NCBI GenBank assembly: GCA_008501825.1
Contig: QQUA01000002.1
Location: 124,001 to 188,000, forward strand
Reading direction: 5' to 3'
Length of the DNA stretch: 64,000 nucleotides
DNA from: Planctomycetota bacterium
GTDB lineage: Bacteria > Planctomycetota > UBA1135
How positions within the stretch are numbered: position 1 is the first letter of the stretch; each line of letters starts with the position of its first letter. The notes beneath the pieces are model-generated. The model saw nothing but the letters and a program-made list of their open reading frames with translations, ran no database searches and was not told the origin of the DNA. Positions 35,557-43,535 of this stretch are shown here, piece by piece. The position numbers were made by a program, and so were the translations under genes.

Positions 35557-36842
35557 CAGGCTTTCTCCGCCTCCTCGCCGCCGGCAATTTTCCGAAAGCG
35601 AATCCGCTCGATCCGGTTTTGATCGACCGCCAGGACCTCGCAAGCCAGGCCGTTGATTTTCATCGCGGTCCCAATCGAAGGCAATTCGCCGTGATGGTGT
35701 AACAACAAACCGGCCAATGTTTCGGCGTGTTCACCGGAAAGAGTGAGCCCGAGTTGTTGATTCAATTCGGCCAGTTCCACGGCTCCGTCGGCCTCATAAA
35801 CTCCGGCCTGCATTTCTTTCCAAAGAGCGCCTTCGGTTTCGTCGGAAGGGCTGTGGATCTCGCCGAAAATACACTCCAGCAAATCCTCCATGGTAATCAG
35901 ACCGGTGATGCCTCCATATTCATCCACCGCCAAAGCCAAAGACAGTTTCTTGCGGCGGAAATCCCGAAACATGCGAGGCAGGCCCTTGGTTTCCGGTACG
36001 AAATAGGGCTTTCGCAGCAAGGGACGCACCCCGCCCCGTAACAACGGCTCGTCATCAAGATCTTTGGCCAGCAAATCGCGGGCGTACAACACTCCGATTA
36101 CTTGATCCCTGGTTTCTTCATAGACCGGCACCTTGGAAAATTTGTTGCGACGAAGTTCCGTCACCATTTCAGTCAACGGCATCTCCACCGGAAAGAATTG
36201 GATGGCGGAGCGAGGCAACATGACGTCCTCCACGGTTTTGGTATCAAAATCGAATATGCGGCCGATGTAGGCCGCTTCCTGGGAATCCAAAGCTCCTTCG
36301 CCAATGGCTTCGGTAGCCAAAGTACGCACCATGTCTTCGGTAATCAAATTGCCGCGGCTGCGCTCTTTGCCGATCACCAAAGTGATGAAAAATTCGGCCA
36401 CCGTCCGGACTGCGAATCGAATCGGCGAAGTCCAACGGGCGAACCATTCCAGCGGCTGGCTCTGAAAGCTGGCGAAAGCCTGATTGTGACGAATGGCCAG
36501 GGTCTTCGGAGTGATCTCGCCGAACAGCAACAGGATCGGCACCATAATGAGAAAGTTGACCCACTTGTTCTCACCACCCATAAATTCGATCACTAAGGCG
36601 GCGGATATCACCGAGGCGGTGATGTTGACCAGCTCATTGCCGATCAGCATGGTGATGATCAAGCGCCTGGGTTGGCTGAGCAGCCTCTCAATCAACTCGA
36701 TGCGCGGGTTGCCGTCCCGGCGCATTTTTTCCAAATCTCGACCGGTCAAAGAAAAGATGCCGGTTTCCGAGCTGGAGAAAAACGCGGAAAGCAGGATCAG
36801 GATCCCGAACAGCAGAAGCTGCAGCCAGATTCTCGGTTCCAA
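35556..36842 (-). CDS. CNNM/CorC-family membrane protein with CBS pair (first of two)
   Basis: 428 residues with the same domain order as the next gene: CNNM membrane domain (SAFFSSSETGIFSLTGRDLE), CBS pair (VEDVMLPRSAIQFFPVEM; LAVDEYGGITGLITMEDLLE) and CorC_HlyC tail. The two are overlapping tandem paralogues and may form a heterodimer, as CNNM proteins dimerise through the membrane and CBS domains. Probable role in divalent-cation (Mg2+) homeostasis. Confidence 0.9.
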   Translation of the reverse strand: MEPRIWLQLLLFGILILLSAFFSSSETGIFSLTGRDLEKMRRDGNPRIELIERLLSQPRRLIITMLIGNELVNITASVISAALVIEFMGGENKWVNFLIMVPILLLFGEITPKTLAIRHNQAFASFQSQPLEWFARWTSPIRFAVRTVAEFFITLVIGKERSRGNLITEDMVRTLATEAIGEGALDSQEAAYIGRIFDFDTKTVEDVMLPRSAIQFFPVEMPLTEMVTELRRNKFSKVPVYEETRDQVIGVLYARDLLAKDLDDEPLLRGGVRPLLRKPYFVPETKGLPRMFRDFRRKKLSLALAVDEYGGITGLITMEDLLECIFGEIHSPSDETEGALWKEMQAGVYEADGAVELAELNQQLGLTLSGEHAETLAGLLLHHHGELPSIGTAMKINGLACEVLAVDQNRIERIRFRKIAGGEEAEKA

Positions 36843-36953
36843 GAGCGATCAGAGGGATGGAAGGCTCCGGTCCCAAGATCGAGACCGGCAATCGCCGGCC
36901 ATTGTAGGACCTTCAGCCGACCGAGAGCCGCCGAGGCCAAGGCCATAAATAAG

Positions 36954-36986
36954 GAAGCCCGGAAATCCGCAGGGATTCCGGGCTTC
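36954..36986 (-). terminator. Terminator after the S46 peptidase gene
   Basis: Arms 36954-36964 and 36976-36986 form a perfect 11-base stem. On the minus strand it is followed by CCTTATTTAT, only moderately T-rich. It lies 23 bases past the peptidase stop. Confidence 0.7.
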
Positions 36987-37008
36987 TCAAGGAAATGGCC
37001 GGACCGAT

Positions 37009-38703
37009 TTATTCGTAACCAGGTCCGGTTCCCTCCACCTCGTCGGCAATGAGAGTGGCGTCGTACACCTTGCGCAGGGATTCGACGATGATCGCCGGGT
37101 GCACCGCCACGGCACGGGCAACGTCATCGGTGAACACAAAGCGGTTGCCCAGGCTCTCGATGTTGCCATCGAAAATCAAACCAACCACCTCGCCACCGGC
37201 GTTGACCAGCGGGCTTCCGGAGTTGCCGCCGATAATGTCGCAGGTGCACACCAAGTTAAAAGGCGTGGTCAAATCCAACTCACCCTTCTTCTTGGCCCAG
37301 ATCTCCGGGATGTGGAAAGGCGGTTGACCGCCGAACTCCGTGTGGCGGGCGTAGTAGCCGTACAAGCTGGTAAACCACGGAGCGATAGTGCCGTTGTAAG
37401 GGAAGCCTTTCACCCGGCCGTCGCTGATGCGAGTGGTCAAAGTGGCATCCGGCGGGATCTCGGTACCGTAAACGGCGAAAAAGGCTTCACCGATGCGCTT
37501 GGCCAAATCTTGCTCCCTGCGTTCCATCTCCCGCAATTGACCGCGGCTGCCGCCTTCCTTGGCCAGTTTGGTCTTCTCCGCATTGATTTTCTCCAACTCG
37601 GTCCAAGCATCGCCGAATCGTTCTTTCAAAATCGGATCTTCCTCGATGAGCTTCCGGATCTTGGCTTCCGCCTCCCGTTTCACATTCATCACTTCTTCGT
37701 TGTTCAAACCATCCAAGAAACCCTGGAAGGCTTTCCGCGCATTTTGCAGGTTCAAGATTTGAGAACGCTGCTTCTGGCCGTATTCCGGATCGCGGGCGGC
37801 CCGCTCTTCCATCCGCTGCAAAGCCATGCCGATGCCTTGCAACTGGCGCGGATAGAGGACGTCGCGCATGTATTCCATTTGGGCAATGGTGTTCAAGCGG
37901 CCGGTGGACCCGGGATTGCCGATCACGAACACCGTTTCCCCGTCGGTCGGACCTTCCGTCTTCCAGCGAAGATAATGATCCCGAGTATCGGCAGGCTTGC
38001 CGTCTTCCCATGCCCGGACGAAAGCGTAGTCCAGGGCGAAACGAGGATAGGTGAAGTTGTCCGGATCGCCTCCGAATTTGGCGCTTTGCAGATTGGGAGT
38101 CGCCACCAGGCGGATATCGTCATACACCTTGTAGCTGTAGAGCTGGTACATGCCCCCTTGATAGAGGCTGACCACCTGGTGTTCGAAATCCGGGGCTTCC
38201 TCGGCCGCCCGGGCTTCCAAGGCTTTGCGATTGGCAGCCAAGGTTTGCAGACGCTCTTCTTCATCGACGATGGCGTCGATGCCGTGGTTGACTTCCTCGG
38301 TGACTTCCTTCATGGCCACCAACTGGCGCACTTCCAAGCCGGGCAGTTGGACTTCCTCCGCCAAGCTGTTGGAGAAGAAGCCGTCGCCGAGCCAGTCTTC
38401 TCCTTCCGGGCTGACTTGGCCGACGTTGCCCCGAGCGCAATGGTGGTTGGTCATGATCAAGCCGCGGGGGCTGACGAAAGAGGCCGAGCAACCGCCGCCG
38501 AAACGCAGCGCCGAAAGCCTCAAATGGTCCAGCCACTCTTGGTCCGGTGTGAACCCATATTCTTCTTGGAAGAATTCAAGGGGCGGGTTCTCAAAAGTCC
38601 ACATCCGCCCGAGTTCTTTATGGGCTTGAGCGGTGAGATTGGGGGTGAGCCCGAGGGCCAACAAGGCGCCGACGAGCAGGACGGCAGACCGTTTCCGCAG
38701 CAT
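37009..38703 (-). CDS. S46-family dipeptidyl-peptidase-like serine peptidase, short form
   Basis: 564 residues with a signal peptide (about 1-26). The chymotrypsin-like triad of family S46 is complete: His88 (GLIMTNHHCA), Asp215 (FGGDPDNFTYPRF) and Ser495 (GGNSGSPLVN). The S1 residue eighteen places after the serine is Gly513 (LIFDGN), as in DPP7 and DAP BII, which favour hydrophobic P1; DPP11 has Arg there. The Asp-to-Ser gap is about 280 residues, much less than the roughly 420-430 in the characterised enzymes, so the helical cap domain is reduced. Likely periplasmic peptide degradation. Confidence 0.92.
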   Translation of the reverse strand: MLRKRSAVLLVGALLALGLTPNLTAQAHKELGRMWTFENPPLEFFQEEYGFTPDQEWLDHLRLSALRFGGGCSASFVSPRGLIMTNHHCARGNVGQVSPEGEDWLGDGFFSNSLAEEVQLPGLEVRQLVAMKEVTEEVNHGIDAIVDEEERLQTLAANRKALEARAAEEAPDFEHQVVSLYQGGMYQLYSYKVYDDIRLVATPNLQSAKFGGDPDNFTYPRFALDYAFVRAWEDGKPADTRDHYLRWKTEGPTDGETVFVIGNPGSTGRLNTIAQMEYMRDVLYPRQLQGIGMALQRMEERAARDPEYGQKQRSQILNLQNARKAFQGFLDGLNNEEVMNVKREAEAKIRKLIEEDPILKERFGDAWTELEKINAEKTKLAKEGGSRGQLREMERREQDLAKRIGEAFFAVYGTEIPPDATLTTRISDGRVKGFPYNGTIAPWFTSLYGYYARHTEFGGQPPFHIPEIWAKKKGELDLTTPFNLVCTCDIIGGNSGSPLVNAGGEVVGLIFDGNIESLGNRFVFTDDVARAVAVHPAIIVESLRKVYDATLIADEVEGTGPGYE

Positions 38704-38732
38704 GGTGTTCTCCGAGATGGGCGAGATCCAGC

Positions 38733-38771
38733 GGGGCGCTGGGTGCGAGGATCGGGGGAGTTTAGCGCCCC
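38733..38771 (-). promoter_or_regulatory. Hairpin upstream of the S46 gene
   Basis: Arms 38733-38740 and 38764-38771 pair perfectly (eight bases) around a 23-base loop, starting about 30 bases upstream of the peptidase ATG. It could lie in the mRNA leader or act as an operator; no known motif is recognised. Confidence 0.3.
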
Positions 38772-38946
38772 CCGAATCGACCCTCTGCCTACGGCTTGGA
38801 AAAGCCGCCGTTAGGTTCAGGAAGCTGCTCGATTTAGCCTCCCGAAGCCCTGTCCGGCGGGTTATTTAGCAGCCAATCCGGTAGCCGGCCGATCGGCCAA
38901 CCCGCGGCCGCTGCCAATCCTTCGGGGAGCGCACGCAAATCGCGAA

Positions 38947-40296
38947 ATGGGCATGTCGAATGGATCTTTCATGAACCGCTGGACGGTGATCGTCGGAGCC
39001 TTGATCGTGCAGGTCATTCTGGGCACGGTTTACGCCTTCAGCGTGTTCGTCCGGCCGCTGGAATCGGAGTTCGGCTGGGACCGGGCGACCACGCAGTGGG
39101 CGTTCTCCATTGCGCTAGCGACCTTTGCGATCACCATGATTCCGGCCGGCCGCTTGCAGGACAAAATCGGACCGCGCAAGGTGGGCACCATCGGCGGCAT
39201 ATTGCTCGGGGTGTCCTTTTTGCTTGGAGCGGTGCTGGTGGGAGAAAGCCGGCCATGGGCCCTGTATTTGACCTACGGCATCATCGGCGGAGCCGGCATC
39301 GGTTTCGGCTACGTCTGCCCCATCGCCGCGGCGGTGAAGTGGTATCCGGACCGCAAGGGTCTGATCACCGGCTTGGCGGTCGCCGGCTTCGGCGCCGGCG
39401 CTCTGTTCTTCGCCGGCCCGGCTTCGATTCTGCTGCTGCCGCCGAACGCCTCCGGTGAAGAAGCCATGGGCTTGTCGCAGATTCTGCTGGTCGGCTTGGG
39501 CATCACCAAGGGCACCGGTTTCGGCATCGGTTGGAAGGCCTTTTTCATCCTTCACGGCATCGTTTGTGCTGTGGCGGTGGCTCTCGGAGCTTCGCTATTG
39601 CGCAATCCACCGGCCGGCTGGAAGCCCCCGGGGTGGGAACCGAAAATCACCGCGACCACCACTTCGGAGGAAGTCGATTGGAAAGAGATGCTGAACCGGC
39701 CGCTGGCCTGCATGCTCTGGATCACCTTTATCTTGGGCGCGACTTCCGGCCTGATGGCCATCGGTCAATGGAAGCCGATGATGGGTCAGATCTTGGAAGG
39801 ACGGACTTTCGCACCAGACTGGATGGGAGGTTTCGGCCGTTTCGTCGAACCGGTCGGCATCCTGGCGATCTTCAATGCTCTGGGCCGGATCCTGTGGGGC
39901 AAGATCAGTGACATCATCGATCGACCCAGGGCGATGATGATCATGTTCCTGATGCAGGGCATGACCTTCATGATCTTGGTCAGCATCGAATCTCACATCG
40001 CCATCTTCTTGGCTTCGGCCTTGGTCGGGTTGAACTTCGGCGGTAACTTCGCCCTGTTCCCGTCGGCGACTTCGGACTACTTCGGCACCAAGCACTTCGG
40101 CATCAACTACGGCTGGATCTTTACCGCCTACGGTGTCGCCGGGATCCTCGGACCGGTAGTCGGCGGAGTCTTGTTCGACGCTACGGATCAATACGTCCTG
40201 CCCTTCGTATTCTCCGGCATCCTGTGCTTCGTCGCCGCCGCTTGCGCGGTCGTGGTCTGGGCCCTGGCTCGCCGCCCTGTGGTGAGTTCGGCTTAA
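38947..40296 (+). CDS. OFA-family MFS transporter (oxalate/formate antiporter-like)
   Basis: 449 residues with 12 predicted helices. The N-terminus (NRWTVIVGALIVQVILGTVY, AFSVFVRPLESEFGW) and the motif between helices 2 and 3 (AGRLQDKIGPRKVG) are those of the OxlT/OFA family, as are GIGFGYVCPIAAAVKWYPDRKG and LNFGGNFALFPSATSDYFG. Members carry small carboxylates (oxalate, formate, lactate) or are uncharacterised. The start at 38947 has two nearby in-frame Met alternatives. A hairpin follows the stop. Confidence 0.9.
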   Translation: MGMSNGSFMNRWTVIVGALIVQVILGTVYAFSVFVRPLESEFGWDRATTQWAFSIALATFAITMIPAGRLQDKIGPRKVGTIGGILLGVSFLLGAVLVGESRPWALYLTYGIIGGAGIGFGYVCPIAAAVKWYPDRKGLITGLAVAGFGAGALFFAGPASILLLPPNASGEEAMGLSQILLVGLGITKGTGFGIGWKAFFILHGIVCAVAVALGASLLRNPPAGWKPPGWEPKITATTTSEEVDWKEMLNRPLACMLWITFILGATSGLMAIGQWKPMMGQILEGRTFAPDWMGGFGRFVEPVGILAIFNALGRILWGKISDIIDRPRAMMIMFLMQGMTFMILVSIESHIAIFLASALVGLNFGGNFALFPSATSDYFGTKHFGINYGWIFTAYGVAGILGPVVGGVLFDATDQYVLPFVFSGILCFVAAACAVVVWALARRPVVSSA

Positions 40297-40322
40297 ATGT
40301 CAGATTTAGGGCTTTAAACATT

Positions 40323-40352
40323 GCGACCCGCCTTCACTCGGAGGTGGGTCGC
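40323..40352 (+). terminator. Probable terminator of the MFS gene
   Basis: Arms 40323-40332 and 40343-40352 form a ten-base stem with one G-T pair and a ten-base loop. The following sequence is only weakly T-rich. Confidence 0.5.
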
Positions 40353-40730
40353 GGCCCTGTTGCCCTTTCCATTTTCTAAAGATCGGTCGTTAAACCTGGA
40401 TCACGTAGCCTTGATTTCGCTGTACGCTCATGGCGATTGCCTTGAAGGGTCGGCTTAGCCTAAGCATCTGGCATATTATCAAACGTGTTTTTCGCCGTAC
40501 GGCAAACAATCTCATCGATGTGATACTCGATATTATTTTGTGCCATTTGAATGGCACGGCTGAATTATTAAGCGCTACAGTCGAGAGGGCTTCGGCTTAA
40601 TTCTAGGGTATTTCCATTCCCAAGTGAACAAGCACTGAGAAAAACTTCCCACAACTCAATACGTCAAGATATCGAACGCCAAAGCAAAAAACTTGTCGCT
40701 GAACCTCCAAGACCGCTCCAACCATTAACA
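40353..40730. other. Gene-free stretch, AT-rich boundary of the accessory region
   Basis: No convincing coding frame, tRNA or known element. Base composition shifts to AT-rich from about 40460. A perfect eight-base stem with a two-base loop lies at 40540-40557 (TGCCATTTGAATGGCA core). It lacks a T-run on its 3' side in either direction. Confidence 0.6.
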
Positions 40731-41960
40731 TTACAATTTGGCAAGTCGTCGAAGGATTTTTCGGTATTTAAGAACGAAGTCACCGACTTCGGATGGCTGA
40801 CTATTATAGAAAGAAGCAGAGTCGACGCCATTATCATCATTAAGCCGAAGATCAAAACGGATCTTCTTGATTACAGTCACATCAGCATCTCTCCCGTCGT
40901 CTTGATATCCAACTTGAGTTCGCAACTTTTCCCTGTGAACTCGGCCAAACCTCCCCCTCCTAATAAAATCTCGCGAGATATTAATTCGATTTCCGACTGT
41001 GGCGTGTTCAATCGAGCACTTATAGGCAAATAGAATACGCTTAAGCTTCCTCCACGACAACGGCCGCTCCCCCTTATCAATCAATCTAAAGTGACGGCAA
41101 ATCCAACTTGAAATTTCATAAACCTCTCTATCAGAATTGTTCAATTTCCGGACTCCTCCAATGCGATGCTGGGCAATCTGAAGAACTAGTTTGAATAAAT
41201 CATCATCGGCGCACTTAGGGATCATGCCGTTTTCATCCATAAACACAATAAGGGAAACAAGAGCGGTTCTTTTGTTTCCGTTGAAAAAAGGATGATTCAA
41301 TACCAAAGCGTAAACTAGGGCAGCCCCAGCCGATTCAATCGTTTCGTATTTCATAACACGTCCAATGGCTGTCTGCGGCCTGAAGCAAGCTGACACCAAC
41401 ATTCCTTCGTCTTTTAGACCAGGAGGATTAATTGGATCGTTTGAATTTTCAAAATCCACAACAAGCGCATTATGTATCCTTAGAACTTCATCTTTATTTA
41501 GATATCGTATCTCCCCCTTATGCCCTTGCGACTTAAAATTAAAATCCCGACTTTTTGCAAAGCGCTTCGATGTTTTTCTACTTTTACCTTTTTCAGAGAT
41601 CGGTTCGCCAGTTCGGCGATCAATTCCTTGTTTTCGTGCATACTCTCTGAGCCTTGAGATTGCCCTGTCAGATAAATTACTACTCAATCTATTCGTTGAA
41701 ACACATAGCCTTTCTAACAGTGCATTGAAGTCAGATTGTTTAACACCTAATAGCTGCATCCAATATTTCGGAGACTTAACTTCTCGTCGAGTGGCGATCC
41801 CAAGAACTCGCCTTGCTCTGTTACGCTTTCTGCGGCCCAAATGATCTTCAGGTTTACGCAACTCATCAAATCCATGATCCCAAAGAGTTACCAGAGCTTC
41901 ATCAACATCCATTCCGGCCTCTTCGGCCAGTCCAGCAACAGTAGTTCTATTTTTTCCCAT
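40731..41960 (-). CDS. Doc-type Fic-domain protein with unusual N-terminus
   Basis: 409 residues; the ATG at 41960 has a good site (GAGAAGGA, six bases upstream). The Fic fold (about 150-275) has a Doc-like motif, HPFFNGNKRTAL, with Lys-Arg in place of the Gly-Arg of AMP-transferring Fic enzymes, and the Doc-like GLKDEGMLVSACFRPQ. Doc kinases phosphorylate EF-Tu. Residues 1-45 (TVAGLAEEAGMDVDEALVTL) look like the IF2_N fold, followed by a second helical segment to about 140. The C-terminal 130 residues are unknown. No Phd-like antitoxin gene is adjacent. AT-rich codons suggest acquisition by transfer. Confidence 0.85.
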   Translation of the reverse strand: MGKNRTTVAGLAEEAGMDVDEALVTLWDHGFDELRKPEDHLGRRKRNRARRVLGIATRREVKSPKYWMQLLGVKQSDFNALLERLCVSTNRLSSNLSDRAISRLREYARKQGIDRRTGEPISEKGKSRKTSKRFAKSRDFNFKSQGHKGEIRYLNKDEVLRIHNALVVDFENSNDPINPPGLKDEGMLVSACFRPQTAIGRVMKYETIESAGAALVYALVLNHPFFNGNKRTALVSLIVFMDENGMIPKCADDDLFKLVLQIAQHRIGGVRKLNNSDREVYEISSWICRHFRLIDKGERPLSWRKLKRILFAYKCSIEHATVGNRINISRDFIRRGRFGRVHREKLRTQVGYQDDGRDADVTVIKKIRFDLRLNDDNGVDSASFYNSQPSEVGDFVLKYRKILRRLAKL

Positions 41961-42085
41961 AGTAAATCCTTCTCCGCCCCGATAGGCCTTCTTGCCAAGA
42001 AAGTCACCTTTAGAGCGGTAGCCACGAATAGGATAGTGATGACGAGCCCAAAAATAAAGCCCAAATGCCCCAAGAGATGCTTCAT
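41888..42085 (-). CDS. Possible small single-span membrane protein
   Basis: 65 residues with one clear hydrophobic helix (LGHLGFIFGLVITILFVATA) and a basic stretch after it. It overlaps the first 73 bases of the Fic gene in another frame, has only a weak AGG upstream and no recognised family. It could be a small partner of the Fic protein or a chance frame. Confidence 0.3.
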   Translation of the reverse strand: MKHLLGHLGFIFGLVITILFVATALKVTFLARRPIGAEKDLLWEKIELLLLDWPKRPEWMLMKLW

Positions 42086-42290
42086 TGGCCTTAGAATTTT
42101 CCGAGATTGGCCGAATTAGGCAAGGCTGGGGCTTATTGAACAGCCTCTAGCAAGAGCGAAAGTCGGCATGGAGCGTTGCATAAACTGACAAGGAGAAGGC
42201 AATTACAATGCAATCGTGGTAAGTTCCAATTGCCTCATGGGAAGGGAGCTGGGTTATCGCAGGTCATAGCCAAATAGCCACCAAATTCAC

Positions 42291-42527
42291 TCAACCACCT
42301 ACCAGTTCATAGAGGCCATCTACAACCGGAACGTCCTCGCTCCTCCTCAAACTTCTTGGATTTTGAGAAAGTTGAACAACAAACTCATGCCTCCGAGATG
42401 ACTTAATTGCTGTATCCACCAAACCGGAGGAGTTCCAAGTCTCCTTAGGAATATCCAGCGAGCTCAGTGAAATCTTTCGATTTTTACTGCCTCTCTGGCC
42501 CAAAAGGAAATCGCTCCTCTCGTTCAT
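42291..42527 (-). CDS. Unknown small protein, coupled to the gene upstream
   Basis: 78 residues, polar, no recognised domain. Its ATG overlaps the stop of the preceding gene as ATGA, which argues for translation. It could instead be the second half of one frameshifted gene, as the junction (VRVCDVE then NERSDFLLGQRG) reads plausibly as continuous. Confidence 0.45.
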   Translation of the reverse strand: MNERSDFLLGQRGSKNRKISLSSLDIPKETWNSSGLVDTAIKSSRRHEFVVQLSQNPRSLRRSEDVPVVDGLYELVGG

Positions 42528-42823
42528 TCCACATCGCAGACTCGAACTCCTAGTCCATCCAGTTGGCGGTCTCGGACGTCTAGGATGACCATTCCGCCGG
42601 TCGGATTCGGAAAACAGCCTCGTTCAATTTCGAGATCCTGAGGCGAAAGAAATCGCAAACAATACTCCTTTCTTTCCTGACTGCCATTTCGCACAAGAGT
42701 GAGTTCAAAGTAGGGTTCTTGGCCATCAAGGCCAGCGTGGAAATAAAGCGCGGCTATCGCATACTCCCATGGACGATCGAGGATGGGATGCAAAGGGTCT
42801 TCAAAGGATTTCATTTTTTTCAT
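42524..42823 (-). CDS. Unknown small soluble protein
   Basis: 99 residues, alternating beta-strand pattern (YFELTLVRNGSQERKEYCL, GGMVILDVRDRQLDGLGVRV). No signal or membrane segment. The general shape resembles small immunity-type proteins, but no family can be named. It overlaps the next small gene by four bases and is divergent from the acetyltransferase gene. Confidence 0.55.
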   Translation of the reverse strand: MKKMKSFEDPLHPILDRPWEYAIAALYFHAGLDGQEPYFELTLVRNGSQERKEYCLRFLSPQDLEIERGCFPNPTGGMVILDVRDRQLDGLGVRVCDVE

Positions 42824-42870
42824 TCAGGGGTTGGAAGCTGCTACCATAAGAAAGTCACAAAAATAAAGCG

Positions 42871-43422
42871 ATGGAATTTCAGATAAGAGAGTCTCTTGAA
42901 TCGGATTCAAAGGCGATTCGAAGCGTGGTGTTGGCGGCCTTTGGCCCGGAGGAAGGAGAAGAAATTGCCGACTTAGTCGCCGAATTGGATCTTGATCCGA
43001 CTGCCGAGCCGCGGCTTTCTCTGGTGGCCACGAATGAAGAGACCATCATCGGACACATTCTATTTACCGCGGTCAAGATCGAAGCCGATCCGAACCAGAC
43101 TCCATGTTCCATCCTGGCTCCCCTGGCCATTCACCCGGAATATCAAAAGCAAGGGGTAGGCGGCCTTCTGATTCATGAAGGTTTGAAACAACTACAAGAG
43201 TCGGGTGTAGACCTGGTCTTCGTCCTCGGCCACCCGAGCTACTATCCGAAATTCGGCTTCACCCCTTCCGGCTACAGAGGCCTCGATGCTCCCTATCCCA
43301 TTCTGCCCAAAAACGCCGAAGCCTGGATGGTCCAAGAACTTCGACCTGGGATTCTCGGATCGGTTCGAGGCACTCTAATCTGTGCCACGGCTCTGGATGA
43401 TGCAAGATACTGGGTGGAATAG
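42871..43422 (+). CDS. GNAT N-acetyltransferase, YhbS-like
   Basis: 183 residues with the GNAT fold. The acetyl-CoA-binding motif A is APLAIHPEYQKQGVGGLLIH (Q/R-x-x-G-x-G/A, about residues 86-105), followed by FVLGHPSYYPKFGFTPSGYRGL, which is characteristic of the YhbS group. It acetylates a small molecule or protein amine; the substrate is unknown. Single gene divergent from the small unknown pair. Confidence 0.9.
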   Translation: MEFQIRESLESDSKAIRSVVLAAFGPEEGEEIADLVAELDLDPTAEPRLSLVATNEETIIGHILFTAVKIEADPNQTPCSILAPLAIHPEYQKQGVGGLLIHEGLKQLQESGVDLVFVLGHPSYYPKFGFTPSGYRGLDAPYPILPKNAEAWMVQELRPGILGSVRGTLICATALDDARYWVE

Positions 43423-43535
43423 GGAATTGGAGCCTAGGGTATGAAGAAGGGAATTATCAGCAAGTGTAAATCGTCAGACGCACTATGCATTTCGCAAAAC
43501 AAGGGTCGTTTCCTAGTGTTCGATTCCCACAAATC

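Noticed and set aside
37099..38814. Long plus-strand open frame opposite the S46 peptidase
   Set aside because: No protein-like features; the minus strand has the full S46 triad and a signal peptide.
40540..40557. Perfect hairpin as a terminator
   Set aside because: No T-run follows it in either direction; kept only as a note in the gene-free stretch.
40353..40730. tRNA gene or attachment site at the edge of the AT-rich stretch
   Set aside because: No cloverleaf or repeated core could be found by eye.
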